From assembly GCA_035293965.1 (NCBI GenBank), contig DATGLW010000103.1, forward strand, positions 1-53,344: 53,344 nt of DNA, in the 5' to 3' direction. Origin of the DNA: DATGLW01 sp035293965 (GTDB lineage: Bacteria > Actinomycetota > Acidimicrobiia > Acidimicrobiales > RAAP-2). This document shows, piece after piece, positions 43,802 to 52,200 of this stretch. Below the pieces are notes generated by a model, which worked only from the letters and a program-made list of their open reading frames with translations, searched no databases and was not told where the DNA came from. Position 1 is the first letter of the stretch. Every line of letters starts with the position of its first letter. Both the position numbers and the translations under genes were made by a program.

Positions 43802-45979
43802 TCAGTCGACGCCGAGCGGGACCGGCTCCTCGACCACGGCAGGGCGCGTCCGCCTCGCGGTGGGCACGAGCAGCAGGCGGGCCACGGGCCGCGGGAACCA
43901 CCAGTTGGCCCGCCCGAAGAGCGCGACGAGCGCCGGCACGAGCAGGGCCCGGACCACGGTGGCGTCGAGGAGGATCCCGGCTCCCAGGCCCGTCGCCAGC
44001 ACCTTGATGTCGGTGTCGGGCGCCGACGCCAGCGACGCGAACGCAAGGAAGAGGATGAGCGCCGCGCACGTCACCAGCCGGCCCGTGCGGCCCACTCCCT
44101 CGACGACGGCCTGGCGGGTCGATCCCGATCGGTCGTACTCCTCGCGGATCCTCGAGAGGATGAACATCTCGTAGTCCATGGACAGGCCGAAGAGGAACGC
44201 GAACACCATGAGGGGGACCCAGAAGGTGATCGCCCCGGTCGCCGAGATGCCGAACAGGGCGGACGAGCCGTGGCCCTGCTGCCAGAACCACACCAGCAGG
44301 CCGAAGGTGGCAGCGAGCGACAGCAGGTTGAGGAGCACCGCCTTCACCGCCAGCAGCACCGAGCGGAAGGCGCGTGCCAGAAGGACGAGCATGAGCAGTG
44401 CGATGACGGTGAACATGAGGGGGAAATTGCCGAAGACGGCCCGGCTGAAGTCCTGCTGGACGGCCCCCGGCCCCGAGACGCCGATCACGCCCGGGATCTG
44501 CGCCGCGGCGGTCTGCACCGCCCGCACTGGCGCCAGCGTCCGGTTGTTGACCGTCTCTTCGGTCGGCACGAGGATCACGTCGGCCGTGCCGCCCCGGTGC
44601 CCCGTCGGGCCCGCCGGCACGACCGCGGTGACGATCCCGTCGAGGGCCCCCAGTCGCTGCCGGGCACGGGCCGCGGCGGTGTCGGCGGTCAGGACCTCGA
44701 TCGGTGTGAGCACCCCGCTCGGGACGCCGCCGCGCAGCAATGTCCGGTAGGTCGTGCTCGCGGGCCCGGTCCTCGCGAGCGCCGAGGCCGCCGTCTGGCC
44801 CACGGTGAGGTGGAACACGGGCACGATGGCGAGGGCGAGCACGAAGAGGGCCGCGGCGCTCGCCGGCCACCGGCGCCGGGTGACGGCGCGTGCCCAGCTG
44901 CTCCAGCTCCTGCTCGCCCGGTCCTCCCTCCTGATGCGGGGCCAGTCCATGCGGGGACCGATGCCGCCGAGCAGCGCCGGCAGGAGGGTGTTGACGACCA
45001 GGATCGACACGAGGGGGATGAGCATCCCGCCGATCCCCGTGCTGCGCATTGCGGGGACCGGCAGCACGACCAGCGCTACCAGCCCGATCGCCACGGTCAG
45101 CCCCGACAGCGCGACCGTGCGCCCTGCCGTCTCGACCGCGGTCACCACCGCCGTCGCGTTGTCCGCGCCGCGCGCCCGCTCCTCGCGCCAGCGGGTCACG
45201 AGCAGCAGCGAGTAGTCGATCGCGATGCCGAGGCCGACGAGCGCCACCAGGAACTGCACGATGAAGGACATGTCGGTGAGGTAGGTGAGCCCCAGGATCA
45301 CGAGCAGGGTCGCCAGGATCGACACGGCGGCCACGAGGAGAGGGACGAGGGCGAGCAGCGAGGCGAAGACGAACGCCAGCACGGCCAGGGCGCCCGCCCC
45401 GCCGATCAGCGTCTCGACGAGCACGCCGGGCCCGTGGGTGGACCCCCCGCTCGCCAGCTGGCCGAGCCCGGTCACGCCGATGTGGTCGCCCGGCAGGTGG
45501 CGGCGCAGGACGGCCTGGGCGGCGGCGATCCGGGGATCGCTGCCGAAGCCGTGCACCACGGGGGAATAGACGAGGGCGAACGTGGTCCGGCCGTCGGCGG
45601 TCACGAAGCGGGGATCTCCCGTCACGCCGAGGTCGACGACACGCAGGCCGGGCACGCTCGTGCGCACGTCGGCGAACGCGGCGGCGATGGCCGGCTCGTC
45701 GGCCCGCACCGAGGAACCCGGCGGCACGGTCACCGCCGCCACGCTCGGCTGCACGCCGGTGCCGTACAGATGCTCGATCTTGAGGGACGTCTCGTAGCCG
45801 GGCTGGCCCGGCAACGAGAAGTCGAAGCTCAGGCGCTTGGACACGTGGCTCGCGGCCACTGCCCCCACGAGGAACACGGCGAGCCACCCGACGAGCACCG
45901 CCCGCCGATGGCGCAGCACCAACCGGGCCAGCCCGCCGAGGATCGAGGGCTGGACGTGGGCCGCCGGCTGGTTCGCCAC
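43802..45979 (-). CDS. MMPL-family RND transporter
   Basis: A 725-residue RND transporter of the MMPL family with about 12 membrane helices in two sets. The repeated G-x-x-x-D-Y motif is visible in LVGLGIAIDYSLLLVTRWREE and FLFGLSMDYEMFILSRIREE. A periplasmic domain follows the first helix. MMPL proteins export lipids or small molecules by proton motive force; the cargo here is unknown. GTG 45979 follows TAGAAA by 6 nt. The 26-bp tandem repeats lie directly upstream, between it and the VOC gene. Confidence 0.92.
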   Translation of the reverse strand: MANQPAAHVQPSILGGLARLVLRHRRAVLVGWLAVFLVGAVAASHVSKRLSFDFSLPGQPGYETSLKIEHLYGTGVQPSVAAVTVPPGSSVRADEPAIAAAFADVRTSVPGLRVVDLGVTGDPRFVTADGRTTFALVYSPVVHGFGSDPRIAAAQAVLRRHLPGDHIGVTGLGQLASGGSTHGPGVLVETLIGGAGALAVLAFVFASLLALVPLLVAAVSILATLLVILGLTYLTDMSFIVQFLVALVGLGIAIDYSLLLVTRWREERARGADNATAVVTAVETAGRTVALSGLTVAIGLVALVVLPVPAMRSTGIGGMLIPLVSILVVNTLLPALLGGIGPRMDWPRIRREDRASRSWSSWARAVTRRRWPASAAALFVLALAIVPVFHLTVGQTAASALARTGPASTTYRTLLRGGVPSGVLTPIEVLTADTAAARARQRLGALDGIVTAVVPAGPTGHRGGTADVILVPTEETVNNRTLAPVRAVQTAAAQIPGVIGVSGPGAVQQDFSRAVFGNFPLMFTVIALLMLVLLARAFRSVLLAVKAVLLNLLSLAATFGLLVWFWQQGHGSSALFGISATGAITFWVPLMVFAFLFGLSMDYEMFILSRIREEYDRSGSTRQAVVEGVGRTGRLVTCAALILFLAFASLASAPDTDIKVLATGLGAGILLDATVVRALLVPALVALFGRANWWFPRPVARLLLVPTARRTRPAVVEEPVPLGVD

Positions 45980-45985
45980 CGAGGC

Positions 45986-45991
45986 TTTCTA
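45986..45991 (-). promoter_or_regulatory. -10-like element, leaderless promoter of the MMPL gene
   Basis: TAGAAA on the minus strand, 6 nt before GTG 45979. The last base is not the usual T. Confidence 0.4.
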
Positions 45992-46006
45992 CCATGCGGG
46001 GGCTCC

Positions 46007-46180
46007 CGGCCCGGCCGCGGGGTGCCGGCGATCGGCCCGGCCGCGAGGTGCCGGCCGTCGGCCCGGCCGCGGGGTGCCGGCCGTCGGCCCGGCCGCGGGA
46101 TGGCGATCGGCCCGGCCGCGGGGTGCCGGCCGTCGACCCGGCCGCGAGGTGCCGGCGATCGGCCCGGCCGGCGGCCGGCG
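46007..46180. repeat. 26-bp tandem repeat, six copies and a partial copy
   Basis: Units start at 46007, 46033, 46059, 46085 (a 23-bp variant), 46108 and 46134, with a partial unit from 46160. Each begins CGGCCCGGCCGCG and continues GGTGCCGGC with G/A variation. The array fills most of the 220 bp between the divergent MMPL and VOC promoters, so copy number could alter their spacing. The GC-rich units can fold into strong hairpins. Confidence 0.9.
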
Positions 46181-46187
46181 CAGGCGG

Positions 46188-46193
46188 TACGAT
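46188..46193 (+). promoter_or_regulatory. -10 element, leaderless promoter of the VOC gene
   Basis: TACGAT 6 nt before GTG 46200, immediately after the 26-bp repeat array. Confidence 0.65.
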
Positions 46194-46199
46194 GGGGTG

Positions 46200-46577
46200 G
46201 TGCCACGATTCCACCACGTGAACCTGGGCGTCTTGCCCGAGCAGGTCGACGACGAGATGGCCTGGCTGGTCGAAGTCCTCGGCTATCGCCGGATGGCGAT
46301 CACGCCGGAGCTCAACGCCATGGGCGCTCGTTGGTTCGAAGCCGACGACGGCAGCCAGGTCCACCTCAGCACCGACGAGGAGCACCACCCGGCCAGGCGA
46401 GCGCACGTGGCGATCGAGCTCGACGACATCGATGCCGTGTCGAGCCGGCTCAGCGCCCGGGGCCAGGCCTTCGAGGCAAACCAGCGCGACGGGATGACCG
46501 TGCTGCTGTGCCGCGATCCGGCCGGCAATCGCTGGGAGCTGCGCTCCGTGCCGGTGGCGGCCACCCAGCCAGCCTGA
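46200..46577 (+). CDS. VOC-family protein (glyoxalase/dioxygenase fold)
   Basis: A 125-residue single VOC domain: FHHVNLGVLPEQVDDEMAWLVEVLGYR at the start, HVAIELDDIDAVSSRLSARG in the middle and FLCRDPAGNRWELRS-like CRDPAGNRWEL at the end. The His and Glu of these segments could bind a metal. Substrate unknown. DUF2237 follows after 10 bp. Confidence 0.85.
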   Translation: MPRFHHVNLGVLPEQVDDEMAWLVEVLGYRRMAITPELNAMGARWFEADDGSQVHLSTDEEHHPARRAHVAIELDDIDAVSSRLSARGQAFEANQRDGMTVLLCRDPAGNRWELRSVPVAATQPA

Positions 46578-46587
46578 GGGGGCCTCA

Positions 46588-46947
46588 GTGGCCCGCAACG
46601 TCCTCGGCGGCGAGCTCGAGCCCTGCAGCGCCGAGCCGCTGACCGGGTTCTACCGCGACGGATGCTGCAACACGGGGGCCGAGGACCTCGGCGTCCACAC
46701 GGTCTGCGCGCGCATGACTGAAGAATTCCTCGCGTTCTCGAAGGAGCGCGGCAACGACCTCAGCACGCCTCAGCCGGCGTTCGGCTTCCGAGGCCTCCGG
46801 CCCGGCGACCGGTGGTGCCTGTGCGCCACGAGGTGGCTGGAGGCCTACGAGGCGGGCACCGCGCCACCGGTCGTGCTCGAGTCGACCCACGCCGCCACGC
46901 TCGAGTGGGTCGGACTGGACGCGCTCCGCGAGCACGCCGTCCCCTGA
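46588..46947 (+). CDS. DUF2237 family protein
   Basis: A 119-residue protein of DUF2237: NVLGGELEPCSAEPLTGFYRDGCCNTG, GVHTVCARMTEEFLAFSKERGNDLSTP and RPGDRWCLCATRWLEAYEAG. Its Cys residues are conserved in the family, but function is unknown. GAGGGGG precedes GTG 46588. Probably in an operon with the VOC gene. Confidence 0.88.
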   Translation: MARNVLGGELEPCSAEPLTGFYRDGCCNTGAEDLGVHTVCARMTEEFLAFSKERGNDLSTPQPAFGFRGLRPGDRWCLCATRWLEAYEAGTAPPVVLESTHAATLEWVGLDALREHAVP

Positions 46948-46992
46948 CCCCTGCGCTCCCCGGCGGAGCAGCTCCGGTGCCGGTGGCGCGGC

Positions 46993-47151
46993 TCAGGGCC
47001 TGCCGATCTGGAACGCCAGGGCCACGATCAGGACGACCACGAACGCGATGGCGGCGAGCATCGCCGTCCACTCCACGGCGTCCATCGGGTCGTGGGGGTG
47101 CCGATGGTCCCCGTGGTGCGCCCCGGCTCCTGCCATGCTCTTGCCGAACAT
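46993..47151 (-). CDS. Small single-pass membrane protein with a His-rich N-terminus
   Basis: A 52-residue protein. HHGDHRHPHD near residues 12-21 could bind metal, followed by one hydrophobic helix (AMLAAIAFVVVLIVALAF). No family recognised. A purine run (AAAGGGGG) precedes ATG 47151. Convergent with the DUF2237 gene. Confidence 0.55.
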   Translation of the reverse strand: MFGKSMAGAGAHHGDHRHPHDPMDAVEWTAMLAAIAFVVVLIVALAFQIGRP

Positions 47152-47282
47152 GCTGCCCCCTTTCTCGGGGAACCGCGACGAGCCAATTCTAGGCCGGACG
47201 GTCCCGACGTGCGCCGGTCGAGCGGCAGGTGGCGCGCGAGTCCCGCGAGCGGTCGAGTCCTGCCCGGTCTGCGATCCCCCGG

Positions 47283-47288
47283 TACGCT
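47283..47288 (+). promoter_or_regulatory. -10 element upstream of the rhodanese gene
   Basis: TACGCT about 64 nt before ATG 47352; it would give a leader with its own ribosome-binding site. Confidence 0.4.
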
Positions 47289-47351
47289 GGGGAGCCGACA
47301 CAGCGCCGGCCTGGCGGACGAGCCTGCGGAACCGAACGGAGCGAGGTGTCG

Positions 47352-47699
47352 ATGGCCGGCAACGGGGTCGAGTCGGGTGGCCTGCAGGGCGAGATGTGCC
47401 CCGACGAGGTGCGGGCCCGGCTCGTCGCAGGCGAGGACCTCTTCTTCCTCGACGTGCGGGAGGTGGACGAGGTCGCCGAGTGGGCCTTCCCTCACGGGGT
47501 CAACATCCCGATGAGCGAGCTCGGCGCGCGCACGGCCGAGCTGCCGACGGATCGTGTCATCGTGGTGGCCTGCCGGTCGGGACGGCGGTCGCGCCACGTG
47601 GCCGACGTGCTCAACAGCGCAGGGTGGACGGCGGTGAACCTGACGGGTGGCGCGTTGGCATGGGTCGCCAGCGAAAGTGCCGGGTCGTCGGCACCTTGA
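47352..47699 (+). CDS. Rhodanese-like domain protein
   Basis: A 115-residue single rhodanese domain. LFFLDVREVDEVAEWAFPHGVNIPMSEL and VVACRSGRRSRHVADVLNSAGW carry the catalytic Cys in the C-x5-R loop (CRSGRRSR). It should move sulfur from persulfide or thiosulfate donors. GAGCGAGG lies 5-6 nt before ATG 47352. NUDIX follows after 9 bp, probably co-transcribed. Confidence 0.9.
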   Translation: MAGNGVESGGLQGEMCPDEVRARLVAGEDLFFLDVREVDEVAEWAFPHGVNIPMSELGARTAELPTDRVIVVACRSGRRSRHVADVLNSAGWTAVNLTGGALAWVASESAGSSAP

Positions 47700-47708
47700 G
47701 GCCGCACC

Positions 47709-48230
47709 GTGCCCCGAACGAGCGCCGGCCTGCTCCTGTACCGCCACGACGACGCAGGCGACCTCCTCGTGCTGCTCGTCCACCCCGGCGGGCCGTACTG
47801 GCGCCACAGGGACGTCGGCGCCTGGTCGATCCCCAAGGGTGAGGTCGGCCCGGGCGAGGACCCAGCCACCGTGGCCGCCCGTGAATTCGGCGAGGAACTG
47901 GGCCACCCTCCGCCACCTCCTCCGTGGCTCGATCTCGGCGAGGTGACCCAGGCCGGCGGCAAGCGGGTCCGGGCGTGGGCGGCCGAGGGGGACCTCGACC
48001 CCGCCGCGCTCGCCAGCAACACCTTCGAGCTCGAGTGGCCGCCGCGTTCGGGGCGCCGCCAGACGTTCCCCGAGGTGGACCGGGCCCAGTGGGCACCCCT
48101 CGAGGTTGCGCGGCGACTTGTGGTAGCCGCCCAGGCCACCCTGCTGGACCGGCTCGTCGCGGCGGTGACCGGGCAACCCCCCGGCGACGGAGCCGACCGG
48201 CGTGCGACACCCCTGGGGGATGCACCATGA
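47709..48230 (+). CDS. NUDIX hydrolase
   Basis: A 173-residue NUDIX protein. The box GEVGPGEDPATVAAREFGEELG has the G-x5-E-x7-R-E-x2-E-E-x-G arrangement, with a cap WSIPKGE before it. It should hydrolyse a nucleoside diphosphate linked to another group; the substrate is unknown. Start GTG 47709 without a good ribosome-binding site suggests coupling with the rhodanese gene. Confidence 0.9.
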   Translation: MPRTSAGLLLYRHDDAGDLLVLLVHPGGPYWRHRDVGAWSIPKGEVGPGEDPATVAAREFGEELGHPPPPPPWLDLGEVTQAGGKRVRAWAAEGDLDPAALASNTFELEWPPRSGRRQTFPEVDRAQWAPLEVARRLVVAAQATLLDRLVAAVTGQPPGDGADRRATPLGDAP

Positions 48231-48231
48231 T
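48226..48231 (+). promoter_or_regulatory. -10 element, leaderless promoter of the small gene at 48238
   Basis: CATGAT 6 nt before GTG 48238. It overlaps the 3' end of the NUDIX gene. Confidence 0.45.
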
Positions 48232-48237
48232 GGCCCC

Positions 48238-48456
48238 GTGAGCACATGGGAGAAGCGGCGGGCCGGCGACGTCAGGCCCGGCGACCACATCCGGTACGGC
48301 GCCGGGGCGGAGCTGACCGTCTCGCGGATCGAGACCGCCTTCATGGGCCGGCCCGACATGATCGCCTTCATCGAGGACACCCCCGAACGGTGGTTCAAGG
48401 CGCCGACCACGGTCGAGGCCGAGATCGAGGTCCGAGTGGAGGGAGGGAGCTCGTGA
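48238..48456 (+). CDS. Small hypothetical protein (72 aa)
   Basis: A 72-residue acidic protein of mixed beta pattern: RPGDHIRYGAGAELTVSRIE and a C-terminal TTVEAEIEVRVEGG. Similar to small actinobacterial hypothetical proteins; no domain is assigned. Its stop overlaps the next start by 4 bp (GTGA). Confidence 0.6.
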   Translation: MSTWEKRRAGDVRPGDHIRYGAGAELTVSRIETAFMGRPDMIAFIEDTPERWFKAPTTVEAEIEVRVEGGSS

Positions 48457-48626
48457 CGCTCGAGCTGACGGATCTCGAGGGAGAGATCCTCGCATCGGTG
48501 ATCGAGGGCGTCCTGGGCGATCTCAGCTCGGAGATCGCCGCCACGGAGAACCCGAGCTTTCGCGCCGAGCTCAACGGGCGCCGCGACGTGCTCCGCCGGA
48601 TCCATGGACGGCTCACCGCACGTTGA
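48453..48626 (+). CDS. Small helical hypothetical protein (57 aa)
   Basis: A 57-residue protein with amphipathic, helix-like pattern: LELTDLEGEILASVIEGVL and FRAELNGRRDVLRRIHGRL. It resembles small actinobacterial helix-hairpin proteins of unknown function. GTG 48453 follows GGAGGGAGG and overlaps the previous stop. Confidence 0.6.
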   Translation: MTLELTDLEGEILASVIEGVLGDLSSEIAATENPSFRAELNGRRDVLRRIHGRLTAR

Positions 48627-48752
48627 CGTCGCGTCGAGAGGCCACCGCTCCCGGCGGGTATGGAACAAGAGGGCCATCGGCCCTTCACCACCGGCGCCCC
48701 GCCCGGGGTGGAACCCCTGACGCAGGAACGTGACGCAGCAGGAGGGACGGCC

Positions 48753-48965
48753 ATGAGAGCGAACGTCGGCGATCAGCTGGTCGTGCGGAGCCAGAAGATC
48801 GGCAAGTCGGACCGCAACGGCCGCATCATCGAGGTCCGCGGGCCGGACGGAGCCCCGCCCTACGTGGTCGAGTGGTCCGATGACGGCCGGATCGGGACCT
48901 TCTTCCCCGGGCCCGATGCCCTCGTCCAGCCCGCCGGCGAGCGCCGGCCCGACGAGGGACGCTGA
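48753..48965 (+). CDS. DUF1918 domain protein
   Basis: A 70-residue protein of DUF1918: MRANVGDQLVVRSQKIG at the start, DRNGRIIEVRGPDGAPPYVVEWSDDG and TFFPGPDALV after it. A small beta-barrel common in actinobacteria, function unknown. GGAGGG precedes ATG 48753 by 6 nt. Confidence 0.88.
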   Translation: MRANVGDQLVVRSQKIGKSDRNGRIIEVRGPDGAPPYVVEWSDDGRIGTFFPGPDALVQPAGERRPDEGR

Positions 48966-49023
48966 CCCCGCCCGCGGCAGCCCGGCCCACCCCGGGGCAG
49001 GCGGGAGCCCCGTCGAGCGTGGC

Positions 49024-49029
49024 TACTGT
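49024..49029 (+). promoter_or_regulatory. -10 element upstream of acyl-CoA dehydrogenase 1
   Basis: TACTGT 8 nt before GTG 49038. Confidence 0.5.
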
Positions 49030-49037
49030 GACGGGCG

Positions 49038-50174
49038 GTGCTGCAGCGCTTCAAGGCGACCGAGCTCACCGGGCGCGAACGGGAGCTCCAGGGGGAGGTC
49101 CGTGCCTTCCTCGACGCCGAGCTCGTGCCCGGCACCTTCGAGCCGGGCCTCGGCATGGCCTCCGAGGTGTCCCGGGAGTTCTCACGAAAGCTGGGCGCCA
49201 GGGGTTGGCTCGGCATGGCGCTCCCCGCAGAGTACGGCGGCGGCGATCGCAGCGCCGTGGAGCGGTTCGTGGTCGTCGAAGAGCTGCTGCGGCGGGGTGC
49301 GCCGGTCGACCACCACTGGACGGCCGACCGCCAGAGCGGCCCCATGATCAACCGCTTCGGTACCGAGGACCAGAAGCGGCGGTTCCTGCCCGCCATCTGC
49401 AGGGGCGAGCTGTGCTTCACCATCGGCATGAGCGAGCCCGATGCGGGCAGCGATCTGGCGGGCGTGCGGACGCGCGCCGCCAAGGTGGACGGCGGCTGGG
49501 AGCTCACGGGCACCAAGGTCTGGACGAGCAACGCCCACAACGGCGACTGGGCCATCGTGCTGTGCCGGACCGGCGAGGGGGGCGACCGACACGAGGGCCT
49601 GAGCCAGCTCATCGTTGACCTCCACGCCCCGGGGGTGACGATCAGCCCCATCACGTTCCTCGACGGCAGCCCGCATTTCGCCGAGATGTCGTTCGAGCGC
49701 GTGTTCGTTGGCGACGACCTGCTCCTCGGCACCGAGGGCCAGGGCTGGGCCCAGGTCACGTCCGAGCTGAGCTTCGAGCGGGCCGGGCCCGAACGGTGGC
49801 TGTCGCCCTACCTCGTGGTGGAGCAGTTCCTGCGCGAGCACGGGCCGTCCCTGGGCGAAGAGGCGGTGTCCTTCCTCGGTGCCTCCGTGGCACGGTGGTG
49901 GGGCATCCGCCAGGTGTCGCTCAGCGTCGCCCGGCTGATCGACGAGGGACAGGCGCCCTCGGTGCAGTCGGCGATCGGCAAGGACCTCGGCACCCAGTTC
50001 GAGCAGGAGGTCATGGCCAGGCTCCAGACCCTGGTGGAGCTCGAGCCGTCGCCCGGCTCACAGAGCCTGTTCGAGCGCCTCCTGGCCCGCGCGCTCCTCG
50101 TGGCTCCGTCGTGGACGATCCGGGGCGGCACGAACGAGATCCTCCGCACGGTCATCGCCAAGGGGCTCCGATGA
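49038..50174 (+). CDS. Acyl-CoA dehydrogenase (first of a pair)
   Basis: A 378-residue acyl-CoA dehydrogenase: ALPAEYGGGDRSAVERFVV, CFTIGMSEPDAGSDLAGVRTRA (FAD/substrate loop), GTKVWTSNAHNGDWAIVLCRT and the C-terminal RGGTNEILRTVIAKGLR. The catalytic base position is not certain from motif alone. The family removes hydrogen from acyl-CoA and passes electrons to ETF. It is followed by a second, shorter acyl-CoA dehydrogenase, a pairing known in steroid side-chain degrading heterodimers. Confidence 0.9.
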   Translation: MLQRFKATELTGRERELQGEVRAFLDAELVPGTFEPGLGMASEVSREFSRKLGARGWLGMALPAEYGGGDRSAVERFVVVEELLRRGAPVDHHWTADRQSGPMINRFGTEDQKRRFLPAICRGELCFTIGMSEPDAGSDLAGVRTRAAKVDGGWELTGTKVWTSNAHNGDWAIVLCRTGEGGDRHEGLSQLIVDLHAPGVTISPITFLDGSPHFAEMSFERVFVGDDLLLGTEGQGWAQVTSELSFERAGPERWLSPYLVVEQFLREHGPSLGEEAVSFLGASVARWWGIRQVSLSVARLIDEGQAPSVQSAIGKDLGTQFEQEVMARLQTLVELEPSPGSQSLFERLLARALLVAPSWTIRGGTNEILRTVIAKGLR

Positions 50175-50268
50175 CCGCCGGCTTGCCGGCGCGCGCCCGG
50201 CGATGGCCTGCCGTCGCCGGCCGGTGCCGGGCGCTGCGGGCGACGGCAGGCCGCTCCAGGGGCTGGCA

Positions 50269-51315
50269 GTGACCGACGAGCTGCTCGTCGAGACCGCCGA
50301 GCGGGTGTTCGCGCACGCCTGCACGTTCGAGGCAGTGCGGCAGGCCGAGGAAGCCCGCTGGGCTGCGGAGATCTGGGAGGCGGCCGCCGCGATCGGCCTG
50401 CCGTGGATCTCGGTCCCCGAGGAGGCAGGGGGTGCAGGCGGCACCGTCTCGGACGCCGTTGCCGTGCTGCAGGTGGCGGGACGTCACGCGGCACCCGTCC
50501 CCTTGGCAGAGACGGGCCTGCTCGCCGGGTGGCTCCTCGCGGCGGCCGGGCTCCCGGTCGGCGAGGGGCCGAGCACCGTGGTGCCGGGGCTCCCCGAAGA
50601 CGACCTGCGCCTCGAGGGCGGGCGGCTCACGGGCACCGCCCACCGCGTTCCCTGGGCAGGCGCCGCCGAGCGCATCGTCGCCCTCGTCGACGGCCAGGTC
50701 GTGTCGGCGACCCCCGGCGAGGCGCACCTCGAACCACTCGCCAACCTGGCCGGCGAGCCCCGCGACACCGTCGTGTTCGACGGGGCGCCGGTGGCCGCCG
50801 CACCAGCCCCCGGCGGGGTGGACGGGGGCGCGCTGCGCCGGCGGGGCGCCCTCAGCCGGGCGGCGCTCATGGCGGGTGCGCTCCTGGCCATGGCCGAGCT
50901 GACCGCGGGCTACGCCGCCCAGCGCCAGCAGTTCGGTCGGCCAGTGGCCACCTTCCAGGCTGTGCAGGCCCTGCTCGTCCGCGTCGCCGAGGAGGCCCTG
51001 CTCGTCGACCTGGCGGTGCAGGTGGCGGCGCGCGAAGCCGATCGGGGCGACGCCGCCTTCGAGATCGCGGCGGCAAAGATCCTCGCCGACGAGGCCGCCA
51101 GGGTCGCCACCCGTGCCGCCCATCAGGCCCACGGTGCGATGGGGATGACCCGCGAGTACCCGCTCCAGCACCTCAGCAGGCGCCTGTGGTCCTGGAGGGC
51201 CGAGTACGGCGACGCCTCGTGGCCGCGTCGCCTGGGTGACGAGGTGAAGGCCGCCGGGCCCGACGCCCTCTACCGCCTGATCGCCGACGGCTCGCGCGCC
51301 GCGGCCACCGCCTGA
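50269..51315 (+). CDS. Acyl-CoA dehydrogenase (second of a pair, divergent)
   Basis: A 348-residue protein with the acyl-CoA dehydrogenase C-terminal domain (YAAQRQQFGRPVATFQAVQALLVRVAEEALL; RAAHQAHGAMGMTREYPLQ). The N-terminal and middle domains are weakly conserved, and the middle loop is shorter than in the first gene. It follows by about 95 bp. Such pairs often form alpha2beta2 enzymes in which FAD is shared. GTG 50269 gives the natural start. Confidence 0.88.
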   Translation: MTDELLVETAERVFAHACTFEAVRQAEEARWAAEIWEAAAAIGLPWISVPEEAGGAGGTVSDAVAVLQVAGRHAAPVPLAETGLLAGWLLAAAGLPVGEGPSTVVPGLPEDDLRLEGGRLTGTAHRVPWAGAAERIVALVDGQVVSATPGEAHLEPLANLAGEPRDTVVFDGAPVAAAPAPGGVDGGALRRRGALSRAALMAGALLAMAELTAGYAAQRQQFGRPVATFQAVQALLVRVAEEALLVDLAVQVAAREADRGDAAFEIAAAKILADEAARVATRAAHQAHGAMGMTREYPLQHLSRRLWSWRAEYGDASWPRRLGDEVKAAGPDALYRLIADGSRAAATA

Positions 51316-51333
51316 CACCCGCGCTCGGGCGCC

Positions 51334-52113
51334 TCAGCGACCGCGGAAGACGGGCGGGCGCTTCTCGCGGAACGCGGTCATGGCCTCGGTCGCGTCCTCG
51401 GTCACCGCCACCACCCCGAAGTGCGACGACACGAGGTCGAGCGCGGTACGCAGGTCGACCCTGGCCGACTGGTACGTGGCCCGCTTGATCATCCGGAGGG
51501 CGACCTGCGGCTTGGCGGCGAGCTTGGCGGCCAGCGCGCGCGCCTCGTCGCGTACCGCGTCGTCGTCGACCACCTTGTTGACCAACCCCATGCGTGCCGC
51601 GTCCTCGGCGCCGATCATGTCGCCCGTCAGGAGGAGCTCGAGCGCCCGGCCCATTCCCACGAGGCGCGGCAGGTAGTAGCAACCGCCGTCGCCAGGCACG
51701 AGGCCGACGTTCACGTACGCCTCGGCGAACCGGGCCGAGCGGGCGGCGACCCGGAGGTCGCACATGAGCGCCATGTCCATGCCGGCGCCCACGGCATCGC
51801 CGTTGACGGCGGCGATCGTCGGCTTGTCGAGGTCCTCCATGGCAAGGGCGATGCGCTGGATGCGCTCATGGATGCCGCGCTTGCGCGACAGCGCGCTCTG
51901 GGGCTCGGCGAGCTCGTCGAGGTCGCCCCCGGCGCAGAAGGCCTTGCCCGCGCCGGTGAGGACCAGCACCATGACGTCGTCGTCGGTCCGGACGGAGCGG
52001 ACGATCTCCGCCCACTGGTCGATCATGTCGAAGGTGAACGCGTTCCGTCGCTGCGGGCGGTTGAGCAGGATCGTCCCGATCCCGTCCTCCACGGAGAACT
52101 CGAGGTCGGCCAT
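51334..52113 (-). CDS. Enoyl-CoA hydratase/isomerase family protein
   Basis: A 259-residue crotonase: LLNRPQRRNAFTFDM, VLTGAGKAFCAGGDLDEL (oxyanion hole), NGDAVGAGMDMALMCDLRVAA and RFAEAYVNVGLVPGDGGCYYLPRLVG with an acidic residue at the catalytic site. Hydrates enoyl-CoA in fatty-acid or side-chain degradation. GGAG 7 nt before ATG 52113. Convergent with the acyl-CoA dehydrogenase pair. Confidence 0.92.
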   Translation of the reverse strand: MADLEFSVEDGIGTILLNRPQRRNAFTFDMIDQWAEIVRSVRTDDDVMVLVLTGAGKAFCAGGDLDELAEPQSALSRKRGIHERIQRIALAMEDLDKPTIAAVNGDAVGAGMDMALMCDLRVAARSARFAEAYVNVGLVPGDGGCYYLPRLVGMGRALELLLTGDMIGAEDAARMGLVNKVVDDDAVRDEARALAAKLAAKPQVALRMIKRATYQSARVDLRTALDLVSSHFGVVAVTEDATEAMTAFREKRPPVFRGR

Positions 52114-52200
52114 GTCATCGCTCCTTTCGCCGCCCGACACTACGCACGGTCGGCGGAAAAGCTCCATCCGGCGCCCGTCGGGCCGCTGCAGGGCACGCCT

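Noticed and set aside
46007..46180. CRISPR array
   Set aside because: The repeats are directly adjacent with no unique spacers and no cas genes nearby.
40961..46642. Long plus-strand open frame over the GT4 to MMPL region
   Set aside because: Composition is Arg/Gly/Ala/Pro-rich with no domain, and it lies opposite well-recognised genes.
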